Assembly (NCBI GenBank): GCA_023105745.1
Contig: JALGQZ010000020.1
Coordinates: forward strand, 406,001 to 470,000
From: Austropuccinia psidii
Lineage: Eukaryota > Basidiomycota > Pucciniomycetes > Pucciniales > Sphaerophragmiaceae
Length of the DNA stretch: 64,000 bases
Reading direction: 5' to 3'
The notes beneath the pieces are model-generated. The model was given only the letters and a program-made list of their open reading frames with translations, was not told the DNA's origin and did no database searches. Each line of letters begins with the position of its first letter. Position 1 is the stretch's first letter. Of the stretch, positions 57,547 to 64,000 are shown in pieces. Both the position numbers and the translations under genes were made by a program.

Positions 57547-58005
57547 CTATTTGTCCTTTAATTCCTTCAAGATTATGGCCATGTTGCAAAAATCATCCAT
57601 GGCATCTTTTTGGCTTCTTTAGATCCTTTAACAAGCGTAATAGGGCTTCCCCTAATTCTTTTTCTTCTTCTTTTTGCCCTCCTGGGGAGGTTGGTTGGCT
57701 TGAGGCTTTCTGGTAGAAGATACTTGGGATTATTACTTACTTTCCTCCCTCTTTTTGTTGATCCATTCCTTTATTATTTTGATTTAAGATTTGTATGATA
57801 GTGTATTCCATTCTTTGAAATATTTCACAATTTCCTCCTCCTGAAGGAATTTCTTGAGAATTTGCCAGGTATTCATCACGCTATGGTTGATTAGGGGCAA
57901 CATTTCCCAGTCCTTGTCTTTGTTAACTGTGTGGTACTGTTTGTACTGTAACATGTATATTTCTATTTGAGCTCTCTGAATATGATTTATTTCTTTTTGA
58001 AACAA
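57547..58005 (-). pseudogene. Element G ORF1 remnant
   Basis: Frame 58005-57784 (FQKEINHIQRAQIEIYMLQYKQY, then a block ending WQILKKFL and FKEWNTL) aligns with ORF1 of C (LQKEL...ASVDIYKASHKAY, YLTVRKFLG, LNGWHPL). After a Lys- and Pro-rich stretch with stops, KDAMDDFCNMAIILKELKDK ends in TAG at 57549-57547, matching AMENVFQMARTMMELQKK plus stop. This is the third element in which the same short protein and its end point are visible. Confidence 0.65.
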
Positions 58006-61000
58006 ATAGAAGAAAACGTACTCACAATAGCAAGTAGGAGTTAGATAAACTACATATAAAGAGAAAGTGAAACAATTGAAACTATGAATAAAGTAAAAAT
58101 AAATGAATATATAAACAAAAATAAGTCAATCTATCCTCAATTAAAATATAAAAAAAAAATACATATAAATATATATAAATATAAAAGAGAGGAGAAGAAA
58201 TTTGAGGAAGAATGGTATTTTCATCAAAAAAAAGCAGTATATTAGTGGTAAAAAATCATAAAAAGGGCTTAAGAAAACCAGTGTAAATAACTGCAATCAA
58301 GAATCACAACAAAATTCCATGTGAATTTTGTTTTTTTCTTTTGAAGGAATATTTACCTCAAAATAACAGTTAATAAAGGTTGAAAGAGTATTTCTTCAAT
58401 TAATCCTCACTTGAAATGCTGGGGATAGCCTTTATTACAAAAGGGTTGTGGTATGCAATACCAGTTTTTCAGTTTTAATTAATAAGAAAATTATCTGTGG
58501 TAATTAATTTAAGAATTCAAATTGGGAGGTATTCTTTAATCACATACAATTAGGAGGGTAGTAACATAGTGGACTTACAGGGATATTTTGAGGTGTGGCA
58601 AACTCAAAATAAGACAGGCTAAATTCAAAGAGTATTTTAAGTCTAAAAAGGGGTTCAGGGAAAATCAGAATTAATATTTATTATTCATCAATTCAAATTA
58701 TTCTTGGTAATCAAGGAGATAAGGGCACAGGCCTTTCCCTCATTTTTAGAACAGTTCAATTAAAATATTAACAAATGATATAATTTCCCCACAATCTTCT
58801 CACAATCTCAAGAGCTCAATTTAAAATACAGGTAACCTGGAATAAATGAAATAACTTCCAGTTTGATTACCACAAGACCTTCATTTCATGCCTCATGTGA
58901 TTCAAAACCCAAAATTGGAGACTTAAAAATTCTACATCCCCTTTTTCTTGACACCCCCATGGAGAGCCAAAAAACTATGAATAGAGGCCCTCTCCCCCAA
59001 TCAGATTATATTTTCCTCATATCCCAAAGTGTGGTTCATTAACAAAACTCAACTTCTTAATTTTGTTCTCTAAACAGTTGGTTCTAAAAGAGAGTTCCAA
59101 TTTTGAGAGCAGAAACCAAGTTAGTAGTTTTAGCTGTTAAAGTCTTATTTTTTGTAATGCAAGTGGTAGTGAACAGTATTCTACCCTAATTTATAATTAA
59201 TTTTTTAATTTGATAAATATATCTATTGGCTTATATATAGCCTGTAGCTAAGAGTAGTCTACATCATATTATAAGTCTATCTAAGTAGTATTTACTAGTC
59301 ACATTTTATTTCAGGATTAGTATTACAACTGCATTTTAAACAATATATTATTATTATTATTATTTATAAAAAAACCCTATGAATTATAGTCTACTTGATA
59401 AAAGAACTTTATCACTAAGCTTCATTAATCCATAAAATTAAGTTCACATTTTATCTACTAGAAATTAGGATTTATTTTAATTTATAAAGAGTTATTTCAG
59501 TTATATCAGAACTGAAGTAGTGCTATCCTAAAAAATATTCAGTCTTAAGAATAGCTTTGAAATTTCAAAATAATTATTAAAAAACAGTTTCATTTAATAA
59601 AACAATTTTTATAGAATCACCAAAGAATTCTTATAAATTTATTCTGGTTTGTGAATTATCTCATATCTTAAGCTTGCTGTGGTATTTCTTGGTGAGCTTA
59701 ACCCAGGTTTCTGTATCTTATAACATCCAATTTATAAAGGCTTCAATTAACCATTGTTTCAAGCCCAAGAAAATTCTTATTAGAGCTTGTTGAATAGAAT
59801 TTTCTGACCCAGCCACCATCAAGTAAGTTAAATTGTTGTGTAACTCAATTCAAGATAATTCAGAATTATTAGGCAACGAATTCTACAGTATTCTAACACA
59901 GAAGCAGATCATGGTTTACAGGTTTTATAGCAATTAATAACCGTTTCCTCGTAATTTTTCCTGCCAGGTACTGCCTCATCTATCCCACAATATTCTTTTA
60001 CCAGTACCCTAATTTAAAATATATTTTCAGTCATTTTTTGCATAAAAATCAATAATTGACATTCTTTAATTAATTTTTATATTTTGTATTTATTTTAAGC
60101 TATTGATAGCAACTTCAAATATATTTTTATTCATTTTCCGATGCAAAAATTGATAATTGTAACTTTTTGAGTCATCTTTCTACCTAAAAGATTTAGTTTA
60201 AGTTATTAATAAAAAACCAAAATAATTTTTTATTATTTTCTGGAATAAAAATGGATCATTTCCCTCTTTTAGCCCATTTTTATATTCAAAATTGATTTTG
60301 AAATATTGAAAACCTTTCCAAGTAATAAATAATAAATGGAAAATATTTTTTGATTCAATTTGTATCTAAAATTTGATAAGCTTAATTTGTCAAGTCATTT
60401 TTGTATCTACAGTGTATTTCAAGTTTGTAATAATAACTTAAAGAATATTTGTATACATTTTTTGGCGGAAAAATTTAAGAACTTCAATATTTAAAATTAA
60501 GTATTCTGGTAAAAAAAATTAAGAAAACTCGTGCAAAAGAATTTCAGAGCTCATTTGTTTTTTCTAAAGGCTTTTTTTCATATATCGGTAAAATTACAGA
60601 AAAAATTTGCAGAGCCCCTTTTTCATTAAGGAAAACGGAAAAAATCCAGCCAAAAAAAAACCCAAAAAGGGTCTTTGTCCAAAAGCAAACCCTGAGAAAT
60701 GTTTTTCATATCCCCTCCTTGAAAAAGCACATGCAAAAATATTCCAAAATATTCATCACCCCTAAACACACTTTCTTTTTCAAAAAATCATTTCAAACCC
60801 AGTTTATCAAATCTTTCCACAGTAATTTTCTTCAACTTTTTCCCCCAATCACCCTATTTTTTTCACAAAAAAACCTGCTTGCAAAACAATTCCCACCTCT
60901 TTTTACTTCACAGATAACCAAAATTCCATTTTCCCCCTTCCTTCATGAATTACCTATAGACTTCCAGCCAATTTCTTTGAGTTTTACTAGCATTATTCCC

Positions 61001-62229
61001 CTTTTTCTCTGATTTAAAAAGGCTCTTTTCTAATTCCATAAACGCCAAACTCCATCTTTTTTAATTTTTTTAAGTTTCCACAACCTTTTCCATAGAAAAA
61101 TATTCAGACCACACACTTAAAGTGAACTTCAGACCCTTGAGCTTTTTTGGAAGAATTTTGATAGTTTTTCCAGGTAACAGAGGTATTCTTTCTTTACTGT
61201 GAGGTTCAATTTGACCCAAAATAGGATTGAAATAGTTTTTTATAGCTCTGAGACCCAAAATTGCCAAAATAACTTCATAAAAACTAGACGGTCCTTTCAG
61301 ACTTTATGCAAGAAAATATTCCAAGTGTACCACTAGAAGTCTCAAGATCAAAAATCCTGAACACAGTAATGAGGCCATTCCAAAAATCATTTCACATCCT
61401 GCTTTCAGAAAATTCAACAATGAGGAGAAATTCTGAATAGCTCAGATGTCTGAATCACTTTTCATTCCAATGCAAATTTGGGCCTGATTATGCAGCCAGG
61501 GTGAGCCTGAAAGGACTATAATACTCCAAGATATTTACAAAAACCTCAAGAAAGGAAAAAAGACAAACTTCAAGTCGGAATACCCATATATTCTTTTATT
61601 TAAACCCTCAAAAAAGAAGCTTTTGTGTTTTTGTCTGCAAGGTATATAGAAGGAAACATCATTCAATTTTTTTCACCCACCCCCTATTCATAAAACTCAT
61701 TGAAGGCTTTCCTCATATGATTCTTATGGATTGCACCCATAAAACCAATAAATACAAAATTTCACTTTTCCATAAGACCTTTTTTGTGGCTCTTTTGGTT
61801 TATAGAGGATAAAACTGAATCCTCCTATACTTTTGAACTTAATAAGGATATACAAAAGTCCTCAACAATTCCAATATTGTTTCCCCTCCAGTTATTTTCA
61901 TTGATATTAATTTGGGGTAGAAAAATCCTCTTCAGAAAATTTTTCCAGACACAAGATTCATGTTATTCATTTGGAACATCAAGAAAAGTTATCTTTCCAT
62001 TTCATGAAGAAAATTGACCATGGGACTGATAGTTAAGCTTTGATTTGTCTTTAGGATCAATTAAATCACTGTTAATTTTCACTTTTATTCAAATTGATGT
62101 GGTTCTTGATAAATTTTTTATTTCTTTCTCAGTGTCTGTATTAATTGGAAGAAATCTTTTCAGGTAAAACTGGAAGAAGCTTTGAAATTATTGCAATATT
62201 TGGAAGTATCTTAGCTTCCTCTGAAGAAC
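58006..62229. other. AT-rich sequence without recognisable gene
   Basis: The first few hundred bases are probably the leader of element G; no LTR for G was found. A short ATT run lies near 59349. The 97-codon plus frame at 60719-61012 is Phe/Pro/Ser/Lys low complexity, and the minus frame 61070-61267 has no motif. A GTGAGCCTGAAAGG at 61501 resembles an LTR start, but no matching end was found. Confidence 0.5.
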
Positions 62230-63100
62230 TATGACTTTCACAAAACGCATCAACATGTCCTCTTTAACTTCCTCAAACCATAGGGAAAAGCATTTTTCAT
62301 TATTTATGGAAGAATTTCCATCAACCAGTTTTGCAGAAATTCTCGGAAACCCATCTGTTTGGCCACTTAAACAACTTTGGGACCCGGGTTTAGTCAGGAT
62401 ATGTATTTCGCCTACCCCTATGTGCTGCGTCCTATGGTCTATAGGGGGTTCAAAAACCCTTTTTGACCCCCCATTCCTAATAATAGCCTAATTTTTCATA
62501 TACCACGTGGTTACCATAAATGGCCATAAGGCATATGGGACCACCACCAGGCCATGGGTCCTTCCCAGTGGACCTTTTCCCTGACTTCTTCCAAAAATGA
62601 TCATTTTTTCCTGAGGTTTCATTTCTGGAAATCTTACTTCCTCAAGTTGAGAATGATATTACTATGTGTTGTTTCTTATGTTGAATCCTCCTATGCTAAT
62701 ATCAAGTGTGGCCATTTCCTCAAGGACAGCTATTTCAAGGAGGAAAGATTCCAATTGAAGCATTTTTACCCAATAAATTACAGCCTCTGTCTTCAATCAA
62801 GTTGGGCCATCAATCATACAGTATTCCTCCAAGGGAATATTGTCCATGGAATTTCAATAAGTAAGGCTAAAGATGACACAAGAACTGGCTTTCAAGGTTT
62901 CAAGACTCATTTCATCATTTGGATAACTCAGTCCAGACATACTTCCTGAATTAAAAACCAACCTGTATGGTGTTGACCCTTATTGTCAATTTAACTCAAT
63001 AATCACCATGAACAAAAAAACTATCCCCACTGGCAGGGTAGCAGGTCCAACCCAGCTTCCAACTTGCTTCATACTGGGCTCGAACTTGCAATTATTATTT
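62230..63100 (-). repeat. J-related sequence, partial copy 3
   Basis: From about 62790 to 63060 the text follows the order of 55610-55900: TTCCTCCAAGGGAATAYTG against TTCCCTCCAGGGGAATACTGG, then TCAAGGTTTCAA, a GTGTTGACCC-type block, and TTTAACTCAATAATCA. The strand is that of copy 2. Similarity left of 62540 is too weak to place the boundary. The plus frames 62231-62491 and 62554-62949 have no recognised domain. Confidence 0.4.
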
Positions 63101-64000
63101 GGGCATATTTCAAGCCTTATCTTAAGATTCAGAAATACATAACATAGCTTTAACTTCATTTTTTAACTTCTGAAAATCCTAAATACTCCTTAATTCCAAA
63201 AGCTTCTCTGAGAAAAAAACTAAAAATTTTGAAATCAAAATAAATCCATTAACCACTCAATATTATCTTTTACATTTATCAAAATCAAAGATCCTTCCTT
63301 CCACCATCTCTTATCATATCCTGCCTTTTATACCCTTTTTTCTCAAAATACTTCTTTCCGATTTCAATATTTTCAGCCTTCAAAATATTTAAATAAAAGT
63401 GTTTCTATTTAAGTAATTACTTAGTTTCAATTCCTCTAAGTCATCAAAAGTAACAAAATGTGTATTTTTAATTGACTTGTTGTCGCAAAAACTATCAATT
63501 GGTTTTGATTTCCAGAAATCATATAACAATTAGAATATATCATTTCCTTTAATGATTGGGGGTTAATTGGAAAGTTTCCTGTGAATATAAGGCTCAAAGG
63601 AGCTTTTTGACAGAGAAAGATTAACTCATTATAGTTTTCTATATCTCTTATTCCTTAAATCTGATCGGTAATTTGAAAAATAAAACAAATCATCTCCCCA
63701 TTGTAACAAAATCTAACATTTAAGGATTGTCAAACCTCTTTCCCGTGATGGAAAGAACCTTATTTCCCTTATGACTCAAAAATTATTTCTTTCCATATCA
63801 CACAGAGCTTAATATATCCAGAAGTTCCAAAATGAAACAAACCACTTGATAGGAATCAATTTTCAATTAAAATATAATTTATATCAGTTATATTATAAAA
63901 AATCTCATTATATTCTACTGTGATGGTAGAATCAATTTTCACTCAGGTTATCAATGTTTTCTATCTTCCGGAGAAAAAACAGCAAACTTATGATAATGTT
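63101..64000. other. AT-rich sequence without recognisable gene
   Basis: Only short frames and no repeat termini noticed. Confidence 0.5.

Noticed and set aside
60719..61012. A 97-codon plus frame, possible secreted peptide
   Set aside because: Low-complexity Phe/Pro/Ser/Lys composition from an AT- and C-rich strand, with no clear signal peptide or intron support.
61501..63600. Possible plus-oriented LTR starting GTGAGCCTGAAAGG
   Set aside because: No matching LTR end, PPT or target duplication could be found.
1..64000. tRNA, rRNA or CRISPR features
   Set aside because: No cloverleaf-like tRNA sequence, rRNA motif or regularly spaced short direct repeats were noticed by eye.

Overview
This AT-rich window contains no intact host gene. 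It is a pile-up of LTR retrotransposons with repeated nesting, typical of a large, transposon-swollen fungal genome. Short GT-AG introns, the Ty3/gypsy families and a TET/JBP-like 2OG-Fe(II) dioxygenase fit a rust fungus (Pucciniales). The Gag and Pol proteins look most like those I remember from Austropuccinia psidii; that is recall, not a search.

Layout. 1-6.5 kb is old host-like or accessory sequence: imperfect tandem repeats (236-575 and 5455-6180), a broken TET/JBP-like dioxygenase on the minus strand (769-1824) and unrecognised minus-strand ORF remnants (2739-4850). 6.5-30.6 kb is one decaying gypsy element (A, minus) split by a solo LTR (8347-10249, TSD GGAAT) and by a second complete element (B, plus, 10789-30534). 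B was itself split inside its integrase by a young element (C, minus, 18563-28661, TSD GTTAG, two 1839-bp LTRs with about 20 mismatches). 30.6-32.8 kb holds an AATC-rich tract, an unclassified repeat (J) and a retrotransposon tail. 32.8-47.9 kb is an old plus-oriented LTR (LTR2) interrupted by a solo LTR (LTR1) and by a full degenerate element (D, minus, 36363-47219). 47.9-51.8 kb is the 3' part of a decayed element (E, plus). 51.8-54.0 kb is an LTR fragment split by another solo LTR (TSD CACCT). 54.0-58.0 kb is a decayed element (G, minus) that contains a second J copy. 58-64 kb is AT-rich non-coding sequence with a third J-related stretch.

How the genes work together. B, C and D share one architecture: LTR, a putative PBS TTTGKGGGCCYRGCC, a leader intron, a short first protein (ORF1), then Gag (CCHC), aspartic protease, RT, RNase H, integrase with GPF/Y and a chromodomain-like tail, and a polypurine tract. 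The most interesting feature is in the 5' part. In B, C and D an intron with donor A|GTGAG and acceptor AG|TG would assemble the ORF1 start codon across the junction. A second 62-68 nt intron then contains, just before its 3' splice site, the Gag-Pol start codon (ATG in B and C, decayed to ATT in D). Spliced RNA would encode ORF1. RNA that keeps the second intron would encode Gag-Pol in a different, overlapping frame. ORF1 is conserved at the protein level in C, D and G, so I think it is real and that the retrotransposon uses splicing as an ORF1/Gag-Pol switch.
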